The translations under genes were made by a program, and so were the position numbers. Below the pieces are notes generated by a model that was not told where the DNA came from, did no database searches, and saw only the letters and a list, made by a program, of their open reading frames with translations. Positions 51,138-61,239 of a stretch of 64,000 nucleotides of DNA are shown here, one piece after another (position 1 is the first letter of the stretch; each line of letters opens with the position of its first letter). Source of the DNA: Bacteroidia bacterium (GTDB lineage Bacteria; Bacteroidota; Bacteroidia; B-17B0; Aurantibacillaceae); assembly GCA_016787785.1 (NCBI GenBank), contig JAEUTO010000010.1, positions 62,001 to 126,000 of the forward strand, read 5' to 3'.

Positions 51138-53063
51138 ATGAAAAAAATAAATATACTTTTTAGCGCCGTTTTAATTCTTTTAAAACTCAATAGCAATGGT
51201 CAAGCTATATATGATTGGGCCTTAAAATTTGGAGGTACTCCTATGGGCACTAGTGCTGATGAAGGACGCACAGTTAAAACCGATAACAGCGGCAATGTGT
51301 ATATTGCCGGTTCTTTTTTTGGCACTGCCGATTTTGATCCGGGGCCTGGAACGCAAACGGTAACATCTGCAGGTTCAGGAGATGGCTATATTGCAAAGTA
51401 TGATGCCAGCGGTAATTTTTTAGCTGTATATACATTTACAAACAATTTAGATTGTAAAGTGTATTCGATCGACATTGACAATGCCGGAAACATTGTAGCC
51501 ACAGGAAATTTTCAGGGTACAGTTGATTTTGATCCCACCGCTGGATTTTATGGGCTAAGCAGTCCTAGTGCATATGATTTTTTTGTTTTAAAATTAAACT
51601 CAAATGGTACGTTTGCATGGGCCGTTAAAATTGGTGCCTCCGGCGTATCGGATTATGGATATAGTATTGATGCAGATTTTAATAATGATATTTTAGTAAC
51701 CGGTAGTTTTCTTGGGAACACCGATTTTAATCCGGGTGCAGGTACTAACAATTTGCTTTCAACGAGTGGCGGTGATGCTTTCGTTTTAAAGCTAACATCG
51801 GCAGGGGTTTACGCATGGGCTTTCAATATTGGAAATGGAACAAATTCTGTAGACTGCGGAAACGCCATTCGCTCTGATGCCAGCGGTAATGTTTATTTGG
51901 GAGGATATTTTCAAGGTATTTGTGATTTCGATCCTTCTGTAGCAAACTATACTTTGGCAACAACGGGTATACAAAATGGTTTTATGGCGAAATATAGTGC
52001 GCTGGGAAATTTTATCTGGGCAAAACAATATGATGGCACAGGTATTAGCAGCATAAATGATTTAAGTATAAACGCTGGCGGAGACGTCTATAGCGTTGGA
52101 TCATTTACAGGAGCAATCGATGCCGATGCGGGACCAGCTACTTATGTTATTAATTCAATTAGTGCTCTAAACGATATTTTTATTTTAAGAAGTGACGGTT
52201 TGGGCAATTTCGTTTGGGCAGATAAAGTTGGCGGTGCTGGCGATGATGCTCCAAACACAATTTCTACAGACGCAACTGGGCTTTATTACGGCGGTTATTT
52301 TACTGGTACTGTTGATTTTGATCCAAGCACTGTAAACACGCACACACTTACATCAGCCGGCTACAAAGATTTTTTTGTTTCAAAGTTAGATCAAAATGGT
52401 AACCATTCATTTTCTTACGGAAGCGGAAATCTTGGTGGGGACGAAAAAATTTATGGAATAACCACACCATCTGTAAATTTAATTTACCTGTCCGGAACAT
52501 TTTATGGCACCGTTGATTTTAACCCAAATCCTTTGGTAATTAATACGCTAACATCAACCGGTGGGATGGATGCTTTTTTACTAAAACTTAAACCATGTGT
52601 AGAGACGTTGAGTCTAACGCCATTAACTACCACAATTTGTTCTGGTTCGAGTACTAGTTTAACAGCAAGCGGTTCAACAAATTTTTCATGGAGTACCGGG
52701 GCAACCAGCTCTGTAATTGTTGTAACTCCAACCAATACCACTAATTACATTGTCACTGCAAGCTTTACAACGGGATGTGTTGATACAAAAACTGCCCAGG
52801 TGCAGGTAAATCTTTGTACAAATGTTAGTGAAAATAATATTTCCCAAACCAATGCTTTAATTTATCCTAATCCGAGTAACGGCACCTTTAATTTGTTAGT
52901 TAAACAGGCTGGAACTTATAAGATAGTAAATGCTTTAGGGCAGGCTATAAAAATTATTGAAGTGAATAATTCCGACGAGCAGATTTATTTGGAAAATTTT
53001 TCAAATGGAGTTTATTATTTGATTGGCAGAGATATAATATCAAAAATTATTGTAGCAAAATAG
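51138..53063 (+). CDS. T9SS-secreted SBBP-type protein
   Basis: This 641-residue protein has a signal peptide (INILFSAVLILLKLNSNGQ). It carries repeats of a propeller with segments such as DNSGNVYIAGSFFGTADFDP and DASGNVYLGGYFQGICDFDP (about 45-480), one Ig-like repeat (TTTICSGSSTSLTASGSTNF onward) and a T9SS type A sorting domain (LIYPNPSNGTFNL to SKIIVAK). The repeats carry the DFDP motif that is a common variant of these extracellular propellers. It shares the upstream leader of the gene at 47458. Likely surface-bound, with unknown ligand. Confidence 0.88.
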   Translation: MKKINILFSAVLILLKLNSNGQAIYDWALKFGGTPMGTSADEGRTVKTDNSGNVYIAGSFFGTADFDPGPGTQTVTSAGSGDGYIAKYDASGNFLAVYTFTNNLDCKVYSIDIDNAGNIVATGNFQGTVDFDPTAGFYGLSSPSAYDFFVLKLNSNGTFAWAVKIGASGVSDYGYSIDADFNNDILVTGSFLGNTDFNPGAGTNNLLSTSGGDAFVLKLTSAGVYAWAFNIGNGTNSVDCGNAIRSDASGNVYLGGYFQGICDFDPSVANYTLATTGIQNGFMAKYSALGNFIWAKQYDGTGISSINDLSINAGGDVYSVGSFTGAIDADAGPATYVINSISALNDIFILRSDGLGNFVWADKVGGAGDDAPNTISTDATGLYYGGYFTGTVDFDPSTVNTHTLTSAGYKDFFVSKLDQNGNHSFSYGSGNLGGDEKIYGITTPSVNLIYLSGTFYGTVDFNPNPLVINTLTSTGGMDAFLLKLKPCVETLSLTPLTTTICSGSSTSLTASGSTNFSWSTGATSSVIVVTPTNTTNYIVTASFTTGCVDTKTAQVQVNLCTNVSENNISQTNALIYPNPSNGTFNLLVKQAGTYKIVNALGQAIKIIEVNNSDEQIYLENFSNGVYYLIGRDIISKIIVAK

Positions 53064-53070
53064 AAGGACT

Positions 53071-54213
53071 ATGAAAAGAAGTAAATTGATAATAATTTGG
53101 ATAATTATGACAACTACAATTAATCTGTCAGCGCAAGACCCCAACTATAAAGGATCGGCCAAAATGGATGTTTCAACATTTTGGCGACAAGCTGAAATAG
53201 TAAAAAGCGGTAAGGCAACAAGTAGTACACTCTCCAATTTGGAAAAGTCTTTTGATAATATCAAAAAAAAAGACCCTTCTTATAACACTTCTTCAATGGA
53301 GGAGATCATAATAACCTGTAAAGAAAAAGTTAATAGTGATAAAAAGGCAGAAGATTCAAAAAAAGAAAAACATTTGGCAAATATGGACGCCGGTAGAAGT
53401 GAAACTCAAAACGCGTTGAAAATTAAAAAAATGTTTGATGATGTATTTGATATTTCATCATTTTCATTTAAGGATTTAGATAAAGCGCAAGCGGAGAATG
53501 ATGCATATAAAAAGGAGGCGGATGATTTATTAGCAATGAAGGGAGAACGTGACGCATATATTGCCGAAATGAAAAAAGGAAACGAATATGATAGGTTTGT
53601 AGGTAAAATTAAAATTGGCTATGATCGTAATTTTGACACATTCATTGAAAAGGTAGATAAAATTATGGCACAATCTACCGGCGGTGATGACGGGAACTGG
53701 AAAAATGTGTATTATGAAATGCAAGCCGAACAAATACGTTGGGACGCGGCTCAAAAGGTTTTTCCTGATGAACCCAAATTTGCTGAAGCGTACAAAAAAA
53801 TTACCGCTAGGGTAAACCAATACGGTAGCCTGGAAAAAATTGCTGGAAAGAATAAAGAAAATAGCGCTGAAAAAATAAAAAACCAAAAATTACCTAACGC
53901 GGCAATAAAAGATGCTGCGCTTGAAAAATTGTTTGTAGATGCGTTTAATAAAAAATACTCATCAGAGTACAAAGGGGCAGCAAATAAAGCAATCATGTTG
54001 CAAACCGATTGGCAAACCGAAAGAAACGAAATATCAGGGGTTGTTACTGGCCGAATAAGACAGGGTGCTATTGTTTACAAAGGCACTGATGGTAAGTGTT
54101 ATTTGGTTTCAATAATGCATTTATATCAAGAATATATTGGGGGTAGTTTTCAAAATTCAAAAGCCGTTTATGCTCAATACGGCCAGGAAATGCTTTGCGA
54201 AAACGCAAAATAG
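53071..54213 (+). CDS. Exported hypothetical protein
   Basis: This 380-residue protein has a signal peptide (IIIWIIMTTTINLSAQ). A long Lys/Glu/Asp-rich helical region (about 55-300) is followed by a more conserved-looking C-terminal part (TDWQTERNEISGVVTGRIRQ, then KGTDGKCYLVSIMHLYQEYI). It starts seven bases after the T9SS gene, and the next gene starts 25 bases later, so it is co-transcribed. No family is recognised. The tail reads like the domains of Bacteroidota surface proteins of unknown function. Confidence 0.65.
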   Translation: MKRSKLIIIWIIMTTTINLSAQDPNYKGSAKMDVSTFWRQAEIVKSGKATSSTLSNLEKSFDNIKKKDPSYNTSSMEEIIITCKEKVNSDKKAEDSKKEKHLANMDAGRSETQNALKIKKMFDDVFDISSFSFKDLDKAQAENDAYKKEADDLLAMKGERDAYIAEMKKGNEYDRFVGKIKIGYDRNFDTFIEKVDKIMAQSTGGDDGNWKNVYYEMQAEQIRWDAAQKVFPDEPKFAEAYKKITARVNQYGSLEKIAGKNKENSAEKIKNQKLPNAAIKDAALEKLFVDAFNKKYSSEYKGAANKAIMLQTDWQTERNEISGVVTGRIRQGAIVYKGTDGKCYLVSIMHLYQEYIGGSFQNSKAVYAQYGQEMLCENAK

Positions 54214-54238
54214 TAGTAGACAATTTAAAACTATTAAG

Positions 54239-55528
54239 ATGAAAAAAATTGTGGTAATCTTTTTTGTATCTGTAATAATTAATTTAAACGCACAAATTCA
54301 AGTAAAAATTAATGACAAACCGGTTGTTGAAAATCAAACGATTGAGGCTAAGGATATAAAAAAAATGGATATTAGTTTTTCTAATCCTCAAAAACTACAA
54401 CCAAATACAGATGGTAAAGCCAGATTGTACGTGGAGTTATTAGGGTTAGATAATAAAGTTGTAGAAGGATATACAGTTGAAAAAGAGGGTGTAAACGCCA
54501 TTAACTCTTTTCTGACTATGAGTAAATCTTACATCCTGTACGAAGAAGGTGGAGAGAATAAAACTTTTGGTTTTACTTATTTAGCGCCACCCACTTTAAA
54601 AGCGATGTTAGAGCAAGTAGGTACAAAAGAAACAAATAAAGTAATCAAAGTAAAAGTGTATTTAACGTTTAGGGACAAGATGGTAGATAAGTATCAGAAT
54701 GTAACTTATGGCGATTATTTCGATCTTTTACCAGTATTCACTTTTAAAATAAACAATCAAAGTGTAGATGGCACAATTCAATTACTCGGAACTGATATAA
54801 AACTTTCCGCAGAAAAATTGAAGCCATTAAATTATGTAAAACAAGAAGTTGATGAAAATTATTTTTTAACAAAAGAACGTAACCCTTTATTAACAAATAG
54901 TAAAGTTGTGCGATGTAGTTTTAAATCACAGAAACACGCTCATCATACCGCCGTATTTGTTAATGTAATGGATTTGGATTCAAAAACGCAGGACGCTGTT
55001 ATTAACGAATTGAAAACTCAATTTGAGACTGTATTGGTAAACGTGAGTAATTTCTGCAATAGTGATGTGGCGAAATTAGCTAAAGAAAAAATAGATCATT
55101 GGAATAAAATAATGGATTATAACGAACCTAAATTTATAGTAACCTCTTTAGATAAAAAGTATAACAAAGAATTTGATAGAGAAAAAATTATGGAGCCTAT
55201 GGAAATAGGCTTGTTTAAAGGATATAAATTTTCTCAAATGGTTACAACACGAAGTTGCGATAATAGTGCTATTAATACCGCGGGACACGAAACCCTTTCA
55301 CCAGAAATTGCTAAGATATTACAAGCCGCGGCAAAGTCTGAAGCTGATTCAAAAAAAGTAGAAAGAGTGCCCTATGGAACTGTTTCTGTTTACTTTATGA
55401 AGCATCCTAAAAATAGTAAAAAAGTAATTATGCTTTTTTCACACGATGATAATCATAAAGAGACTATGGAAACAGCAAAGGAGTTTAAGACATTTATAGA
55501 TAGTTTTATAGGCTGTTTCAATTTTTAA
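54239..55528 (+). CDS. Exported hypothetical protein
   Basis: The ATG at 54239 gives 429 residues with a signal peptide (KIVVIFFVSVIINLNAQ). The open frame to 54137 overlaps the previous gene and is not needed. The first part contains beta-rich segments (DISFSNPQKLQPNTDGKARL); a second part has EKIMEPMEIGLFKGYKFSQM and a C-terminal VSVYFMKHPKNSKKVIMLFS. No recognised domain. Co-transcribed with the preceding gene. Function unknown. Confidence 0.65.
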   Translation: MKKIVVIFFVSVIINLNAQIQVKINDKPVVENQTIEAKDIKKMDISFSNPQKLQPNTDGKARLYVELLGLDNKVVEGYTVEKEGVNAINSFLTMSKSYILYEEGGENKTFGFTYLAPPTLKAMLEQVGTKETNKVIKVKVYLTFRDKMVDKYQNVTYGDYFDLLPVFTFKINNQSVDGTIQLLGTDIKLSAEKLKPLNYVKQEVDENYFLTKERNPLLTNSKVVRCSFKSQKHAHHTAVFVNVMDLDSKTQDAVINELKTQFETVLVNVSNFCNSDVAKLAKEKIDHWNKIMDYNEPKFIVTSLDKKYNKEFDREKIMEPMEIGLFKGYKFSQMVTTRSCDNSAINTAGHETLSPEIAKILQAAAKSEADSKKVERVPYGTVSVYFMKHPKNSKKVIMLFSHDDNHKETMETAKEFKTFIDSFIGCFNF

Positions 55529-55589
55529 AAAATAATGTTAAATTAGTAAATGAAATATTCATGGATTAATAAACAACGGTTTTAATTTT

Positions 55590-56891
55590 GTGAATACCTC
55601 GAAGAAAATTAACAAAGAATTTAATATTTGCGAAGCACCATCTAACGGGTCTAGAATCGACCGTGTACCAACCGTAAATTTGTATTACCGGTGTGGTCAG
55701 AGAAAGTGTTTTTTGCCATTTTTAATACTAACTCTTTTTTTGTCTTGTACAAATTCTTCAAATATCAATTCTTCAGCAAACGAAACGCGCAGTAAAACTA
55801 CTCCTCAAAAAAAGAAATATAGCTTTGGCGACTGCACGCGTGGTGAGTCTGCCATTCCTTTAAATGATGGAGGTTACATAATTACCGGCTATGTACTCGA
55901 TAAGATGAAAAAGGATAACTTTGATAGCCTTGTTTTTGATAAGCGAAGCGGTTTTATTTTACGAGTGGATAGCAATCTTGAGAAAAGGTGGCTTTTTGTA
56001 AATGAACAACGCTATAACAACGAAATTTCATCTGCACTCCAAATTAATGATAGTATTTTTGCATGTTTTTCAAGCATTTATAACAAAAAGGTAAAGGCCT
56101 TAAATACTGTTTCTGTTTTATTTTTTAATTTAAAAGGTAAAATTGTTGGTGAAGAAACAATTTTAGTAACAAAAAAGGAAAGCTACTTTAACAATGGCGC
56201 TATTTTAGCAAGTGATAGTAGTATTATTCTTTATGGTCAGGTTACATCCTTTGAACCTAAAGTTGATTATTATTTCGTACTCCATAAATTAAACACTCAA
56301 GGTAAAATTCTTAAAACAATTAATGTTAGCATTCCAAAACAATTGGCAAGCGAATGTTATATGCTAACTTCAAGCGATGGTAATTTGTTTTTTGCAGGCG
56401 CCTCCTGTGATTTTAAAGACATGAAACTTATTAAAATGACAACGGATTTTAAAACAATTTGGGAGAAAACCATCGCGATTGGTTTTGAGCCGTTATTAAA
56501 GGAAACAAAAACGGGTGGGGTAATTGTAACATACAAAGACATTGAAAATGGAAATGATTTTGTGACAAAAACACAGGAGTTTGATAAGGATGGTAATAGT
56601 TTGTGGGAAAACGAGCAAAATAATTTTGTCGCAAAATATATAACGCAAACAAATGATAATAGCTATATTTTATTATCTCCGGCTAGAAATGATCAAATCT
56701 CTATTTCTAAAATGTCTGCAAAAGGTATAATTCAATCGGATAAGAAGGTTCGGTTAGATTCACTTCAATATCCCTCTTATATGTATCAAACTAAAAGTGG
56801 AAAAATTTTTATAGTCGGACAAGAACTAAATGGCGCTTTTGATAGTTATGATAGGAAAATGGTATTGTTATATGCTAACGAAAATCAATAA
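55590..56891 (+). CDS. Putative lipoprotein, unusual N-terminus
   Basis: The open frame of 433 residues begins with GTG at 55590, but a lipoprotein signal (FLILTLFLSC) appears only at about residue 44-53. An in-frame TTG beginning LPFLILTLFLSC is therefore a plausible start. The mature part (NDGGYIITGYVLDKMKKDNF; KLNTQGKILKTINVSIP; AKGIIQSDKKVRLDSLQYPS) has repeated segments like a beta-propeller of PQQ/kelch character. No family is recognised. It lies 61 bases after the previous gene in the same direction. Confidence 0.6.
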   Translation: MNTSKKINKEFNICEAPSNGSRIDRVPTVNLYYRCGQRKCFLPFLILTLFLSCTNSSNINSSANETRSKTTPQKKKYSFGDCTRGESAIPLNDGGYIITGYVLDKMKKDNFDSLVFDKRSGFILRVDSNLEKRWLFVNEQRYNNEISSALQINDSIFACFSSIYNKKVKALNTVSVLFFNLKGKIVGEETILVTKKESYFNNGAILASDSSIILYGQVTSFEPKVDYYFVLHKLNTQGKILKTINVSIPKQLASECYMLTSSDGNLFFAGASCDFKDMKLIKMTTDFKTIWEKTIAIGFEPLLKETKTGGVIVTYKDIENGNDFVTKTQEFDKDGNSLWENEQNNFVAKYITQTNDNSYILLSPARNDQISISKMSAKGIIQSDKKVRLDSLQYPSYMYQTKSGKIFIVGQELNGAFDSYDRKMVLLYANENQ

Positions 56892-56928
56892 TTTTGAATA
56901 TATTTATATTGTTTTTATTTAGAATATC

Positions 56929-57528
56929 ATGAAAACTATAGTTATCTGTTTTTCTTTCTTTTATTGTATTATATTCTTAGCCGGATGTAGCGCTGATTCG
57001 AAAACGGAATTTGTTGTATTAAACGATACAGCAAAAGAAGAAAAATTTACTACCACCAAAGCTAAAATTGATACTGATACTGATAGCGTAATCGTCTTTA
57101 CAAATATAGAACAAATAGAATACTGTCTTCCGCTCCCGTTAAATGAGTATATCGAAGATTTTGATAAAAGTGATGTAAAAGCAAAGCACGTTTTTAAACA
57201 TAAGACAAAAAAAGACAATGAAATGGAGGTACAAGGTTTTTTTAGAGACGATGTTACTGTTTCGATAGAAGATTATTTTAAAAACACTTATCAAAACGCA
57301 GAAGAAGAGGGGAAGGTTATAACAAAAAAAGCGATAATAAAGGATAATAGTTGTTTTTACGCAAAAGGCTATTGGTCTAATTTAATATACGACATGCGTT
57401 TTATTGAAATTGTGTGGTTAAAGAAGGATGAAATGGTTAAGTTCTATTCTTCATTTGACGTGAATGATTCTTTAATTTGGGACTCAAGGCTTCAAGCTTT
57501 AATTAAATCAAGTAGCAGTTGTAACTAA
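56929..57528 (+). CDS. Putative lipoprotein of unknown function
   Basis: This 199-residue protein has a lipoprotein signal (FFYCIIFLAGCSADS, Cys20). The mature protein is acidic and beta/alpha mixed (VFTNIEQIEYCLPLPLNEYI; VQGFFRDDVTVSIEDYFKNT; YDMRFIEIVWLKKDEMVKFY). Its stop overlaps the stop of the convergent T9SS gene by four bases. No family is recognised. Confidence 0.65.
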   Translation: MKTIVICFSFFYCIIFLAGCSADSKTEFVVLNDTAKEEKFTTTKAKIDTDTDSVIVFTNIEQIEYCLPLPLNEYIEDFDKSDVKAKHVFKHKTKKDNEMEVQGFFRDDVTVSIEDYFKNTYQNAEEEGKVITKKAIIKDNSCFYAKGYWSNLIYDMRFIEIVWLKKDEMVKFYSSFDVNDSLIWDSRLQALIKSSSSCN

Positions 57529-59267
57529 TTTATTACGATTTTTTCGTTTATTATTCTCGAATTGCTTTTTACAGTAACAAAATAAGTGCCCGAACTTAGT
57601 GCTTTTAAATTTAGAATTACCTCTCTTGTTTTTTCCGATACCAAATTTTCTAGTAATATTGTTCCGGTAATGTCGCTTATACTTATCGTGCTGCCTGCCT
57701 CAAAACTGGTTTCTTTAAGGTTAATCTTTAGATTTTCATCAGTTGGATTTGGGTAAATTAAAAGATCGTTGCTGTTTTTTATTTCTTTTGTTCCAACTGT
57801 ACTAACACTTTGTGTAATGGTTAAGAATTGGTTGGTAGCAACATTTATTAACGTTTCAACTGTTCCGGGCATCCATTCAACCTTAACTGAATCTATTTGG
57901 GTTGCATTTCCCAAGCCAAAATGTGCACGAATATCATTCTGACTGCAATATGCATTTTGTGCTGAGATCTCACGCATTTGCCAAACCGGATTACCATTAA
58001 TAATTGCTTTTACTTTTATTTTTGTGCCGATGGCGGCTTTATTTGCCTGCATTCCGATCAGGTGAATAGTTATCCAGTTATTTGAATTGCCATTATTATG
58101 ATACAAAAGTTCGGGTCTATCAACATTGGCAAAACGTGTTGTTGCAACAGCAAGGTCTTCGAAACCATCGTTATCGTAGTCACCAAAAGCACAGCCATAG
58201 GCCCATGTAGAATCCATTGCAACAATATCCGTACTGTTTCTGGTAAATGAACCGTTGCCGTTATTCAAATAAAAAAAGTTTAGTTGTTTTTGAGCCGAAT
58301 AAAATGCATTGGTAACAAACAGGTCAATATCACCATCGTTATCTACATCAGACCATGACGAACTAAACGAATGACCAATACTTTTTACGACCGTATCATT
58401 AAGTATTTTAGTAAAATTAAAATTGCCATCATTCCTAAAAAGCGCATTTGTAGTTCCTTCATTGGCTAAAAAAACGTCAAGGTCACCATCATTATCATAA
58501 TCGCCCCAGCTGCCACTCATCGTATTTCCGAGATTATTCAGTAAAGGCCCGGTAGTTAGTTTTGTAAAAGTTCCACCACCGTCATTGCGATAGATATTTT
58601 CGTTTTGGTTAGTTTCATTTGTAACAAATAGGTCAAGGTCGCTGTCGTTATCAATATCTGTCCAGTTAACAGAACGCGATTCGTATGCATCATTAACATG
58701 TGTACCAAGTAATATTTTTGTAAACGCTGAGTTACCGCTGTTATGATATAGAAAATTCTTTTTGACGCCGGAACTGTTTGTTACATACAGATCAATTAAA
58801 CCATCGTTATCATAGTCGCCCCAGGCAGCGGTTTCAGAATAACCAAAATCATTTACGGTTGGGCCCGAAGCTATTTGAGTAAAAGCCCCGCTGCCATTAT
58901 TTGAATAGAGCATATTATTTGCGTTATACCAATTAACCACAAAACAATCCATATCACCATCGTTGTTTATATCGGCCCAGGTTGCACCATCAGAAGGTTT
59001 ATTGTCTTTTACGATCGTATCATTTATAATTGCCGTAAAACCTCCCGTTCCATTGTTTAAATAAAGCTTGTTGTTTTGTCCGCCACTTGGTCCATTGGTG
59101 ATCATACAATCCACAAAGCCATCGCTATTAATATCTACCCAATTTACTGAGCGCGAATCTCCAGGCGAGGTAACCAACGGACCTGTTGTTATTTTTGTAA
59201 AGAACTGTGCATTACAATTAATTGTAAAAAAAATCCCAACGGTAAGTATAGATGTAATTATTTTCAT
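57525..59267 (-). CDS. FG-GAP/VCBS and ASPIC-UnbV protein with T9SS sorting domain
   Basis: This 580-residue exported protein has a signal peptide (SILTVGIFFTINCNAQ). It carries repeated FG-GAP/VCBS units of the form DxNxDGxxD (VDINSDGFVDCMITNGPSGG, WADINNDGDMDCFVVNWYNA, WGDYDNDGLIDLYVTNSSGV and further), which bind calcium and fold as a propeller. The ASPIC/UnbV domain (NNWITIHLIGMQANKAAIGT to FLTITQ) and a type A T9SS domain (LIYPNPTDENLKINL to EKIVIN) follow. It is the only minus-strand gene in this block. Likely surface adhesin or binding protein. Confidence 0.9.
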   Translation of the reverse strand: MKIITSILTVGIFFTINCNAQFFTKITTGPLVTSPGDSRSVNWVDINSDGFVDCMITNGPSGGQNNKLYLNNGTGGFTAIINDTIVKDNKPSDGATWADINNDGDMDCFVVNWYNANNMLYSNNGSGAFTQIASGPTVNDFGYSETAAWGDYDNDGLIDLYVTNSSGVKKNFLYHNSGNSAFTKILLGTHVNDAYESRSVNWTDIDNDSDLDLFVTNETNQNENIYRNDGGGTFTKLTTGPLLNNLGNTMSGSWGDYDNDGDLDVFLANEGTTNALFRNDGNFNFTKILNDTVVKSIGHSFSSSWSDVDNDGDIDLFVTNAFYSAQKQLNFFYLNNGNGSFTRNSTDIVAMDSTWAYGCAFGDYDNDGFEDLAVATTRFANVDRPELLYHNNGNSNNWITIHLIGMQANKAAIGTKIKVKAIINGNPVWQMREISAQNAYCSQNDIRAHFGLGNATQIDSVKVEWMPGTVETLINVATNQFLTITQSVSTVGTKEIKNSNDLLIYPNPTDENLKINLKETSFEAGSTISISDITGTILLENLVSEKTREVILNLKALSSGTYFVTVKSNSRIINEKIVIN

Positions 59268-59470
59268 GATAATTTAGTTTTACTATTTTCAATATTAGCG
59301 CAAATAAAAATGCAGTAAACATTAAGTATAAGTACTTTAAGCATTTACAGCCCAACAGTAAGTTGCACACTTTCAAAACAGTTAATGGGTATAAACACTT
59401 ATTTTGTATTATTTTTAATGCTGTTGGTATATTTTTTATGTATTACAGCGTATATTAATGAAATTTAAGC

Positions 59471-60559
59471 ATGCTTAAGCAAAAAAGAATTCTGTTACAC
59501 GTTGGTTTTTGGCTGATCTATTTTAGCGTGATCATTTTCAATGAGCTTTACCTTTCTTCGTCTTTCCTGGCGGATCCTTCATCAACTTGGATTACAAAAG
59601 CAATACTTAGTCAACTATTATTATTGGTAGTTAAAATTGCTGCAGTGTATTATGTTATTTATTCATTGATACCAAGATGGATAAAAGTGGGAAAAAAAAT
59701 AAATCTTGCTATTGAGGGTACACTAGTTTTTTGTTTTTTTGTTTTAACCTATAGGGCCATGATGCATTTTATCATCTGGCCTTATATTTATGAAGAACCC
59801 GGCAAGATCCATGCATTATCAATGGTAGCAAGGTATTTGTATTCGTTGCTCGATATTTTGCAGGTTGTTGGAATTGCTGCGGCGGTAAAACTTTTCAGAT
59901 TAAGGATAGCGGCAATAAAAAATGAAAAGCTATTGCAACAAGAGAAATTTACTTCTGAATTGTTGCACTTAAAGGCACAAATAAATCCGCATTTTCTTTT
60001 TAATTCTCTGAATAGTATTTTTTCTTTGTCCCGACTACAATCCGATAAAACACCGGATATGGTCTTAAAATTGTCTAATATTTTACGTTATATGCTTTAT
60101 GAATCTGAAAAAAAGATGGCTAGCATTGAAGACGAGCTAAAAATAATTAACGATTACATTGATCTGCAGTTAATGCGTTACGGTGATAAAGTGAAAGTAA
60201 TAAAGGAGATCACGATGAAAGATGCCAGTGTACAAATAACCCCTTTAATAATTCTTCCGCTTGTTGAGAATTGCTTTAAACACGGTATTAGTGGCTCCGA
60301 AGAGGTCTCAGTAATTAATTTTAAATTGAGTCTTGATAAGGATGTTCTGACGGTACAAACGAAAAATATTCTTTCTAAGGAATCTGTTGTTTTAGAAAAA
60401 AAAGAGGGGATAGGTTTGGTAAATATAAAACGGCAACTGGAATTACTTTACAGAGACTATTCTTTAAATTATTTTGAAAAAGAAAATTATTTTATTGTAG
60501 ATTTAAAAATTAAACTCGCAAGTTATGCTGGATCTGAATTGTTTGATAGTAGAGGATGA
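59471..60559 (+). CDS. LytS/YehU-type sensor histidine kinase
   Basis: This 362-residue protein has four N-terminal membrane helices (about 7-140). A coiled coil leads to a His_kinase domain with AQINPHFLFNSLNSIFSLSR (His near 175), the N-box LPLVENCFKHGIS (about 264-276) and a partial G-box (KEGIGLVNIKRQLELLYR). The DxGxG motif of the ATP lid is degenerate, but the family often shows this. The response regulator gene overlaps its end by 35 bases. Signal unknown. Confidence 0.92.
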   Translation: MLKQKRILLHVGFWLIYFSVIIFNELYLSSSFLADPSSTWITKAILSQLLLLVVKIAAVYYVIYSLIPRWIKVGKKINLAIEGTLVFCFFVLTYRAMMHFIIWPYIYEEPGKIHALSMVARYLYSLLDILQVVGIAAAVKLFRLRIAAIKNEKLLQQEKFTSELLHLKAQINPHFLFNSLNSIFSLSRLQSDKTPDMVLKLSNILRYMLYESEKKMASIEDELKIINDYIDLQLMRYGDKVKVIKEITMKDASVQITPLIILPLVENCFKHGISGSEEVSVINFKLSLDKDVLTVQTKNILSKESVVLEKKEGIGLVNIKRQLELLYRDYSLNYFEKENYFIVDLKIKLASYAGSELFDSRG

Positions 60560-61232
60560 GCCTTTGGCTGCAAAGATCATTGAAGATTATGCAGGCCAAA
60601 TACCGGGTTTAAAATTAAAAGGCGTTTGTGGCGATATATTTTCCGCCAACGAAATACTACGTCGTGAAAATATTGATGTTATCTTTCTCGATATTAATCT
60701 TCCAAAAATAAACGGTTTAGAGTTCCTTAAAACGATCAATAACAGATACAGTGTCATCATTACAACCGCTTATCATCAATATGCTTTAGAGGGCTTTAAT
60801 TTAAATGTTACAGATTATCTTTTAAAGCCTATAGAGTTTAGTCGTTTTGTACAGGCTGTAAATAAAGTGTATGCGCAACATACTCCTAAAGAAAATGTAA
60901 TAAATAAAGAAGGCGCTGAACGTAAGTACTATTTTTTTGTGGCAGATAAAAAAAGACACAAGATCTTTTTTGATGAGATATTTTACGTAGAAAGTCTGAA
61001 GGATTACGTAAAGATACATTCACGGGATAGAACGGTTGTTACAAAATTTCAGATAGGAGAAATGGAACAACTTTTAAGGGACCAGAATTTTTTCAGGATA
61101 CATAAATCATTTATTGTTAACCTCGATCACTTAACGGCTTTTAATGCAAATGAAGTAGAAATGGGGAAAATTAATTTACCAATTGGTCGAACCTATGCTG
61201 AGCTGTTTAAAAAGAAGATGGAGAAAGAATAA
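60525..61232 (+). CDS. LytTR family response regulator
   Basis: This 235-residue protein has a receiver domain (NCLIVEDEPLAAKIIEDYAG with acidic pair, phospho-acceptor Asp in VIFLDINLPKINGLEF, Lys in DYLLKPIE). A C-terminal LytTR DNA-binding domain follows (IFYVESLKDYVKIHSRDRTV; FFRIHKSFIVNLDHLTAF). It overlaps the kinase by 35 bases, so both are translated together. It ends eight bases before the convergent DinB gene. Confidence 0.93.
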   Translation: MLDLNCLIVEDEPLAAKIIEDYAGQIPGLKLKGVCGDIFSANEILRRENIDVIFLDINLPKINGLEFLKTINNRYSVIITTAYHQYALEGFNLNVTDYLLKPIEFSRFVQAVNKVYAQHTPKENVINKEGAERKYYFFVADKKRHKIFFDEIFYVESLKDYVKIHSRDRTVVTKFQIGEMEQLLRDQNFFRIHKSFIVNLDHLTAFNANEVEMGKINLPIGRTYAELFKKKMEKE

Positions 61233-61239
61233 CCATTTA

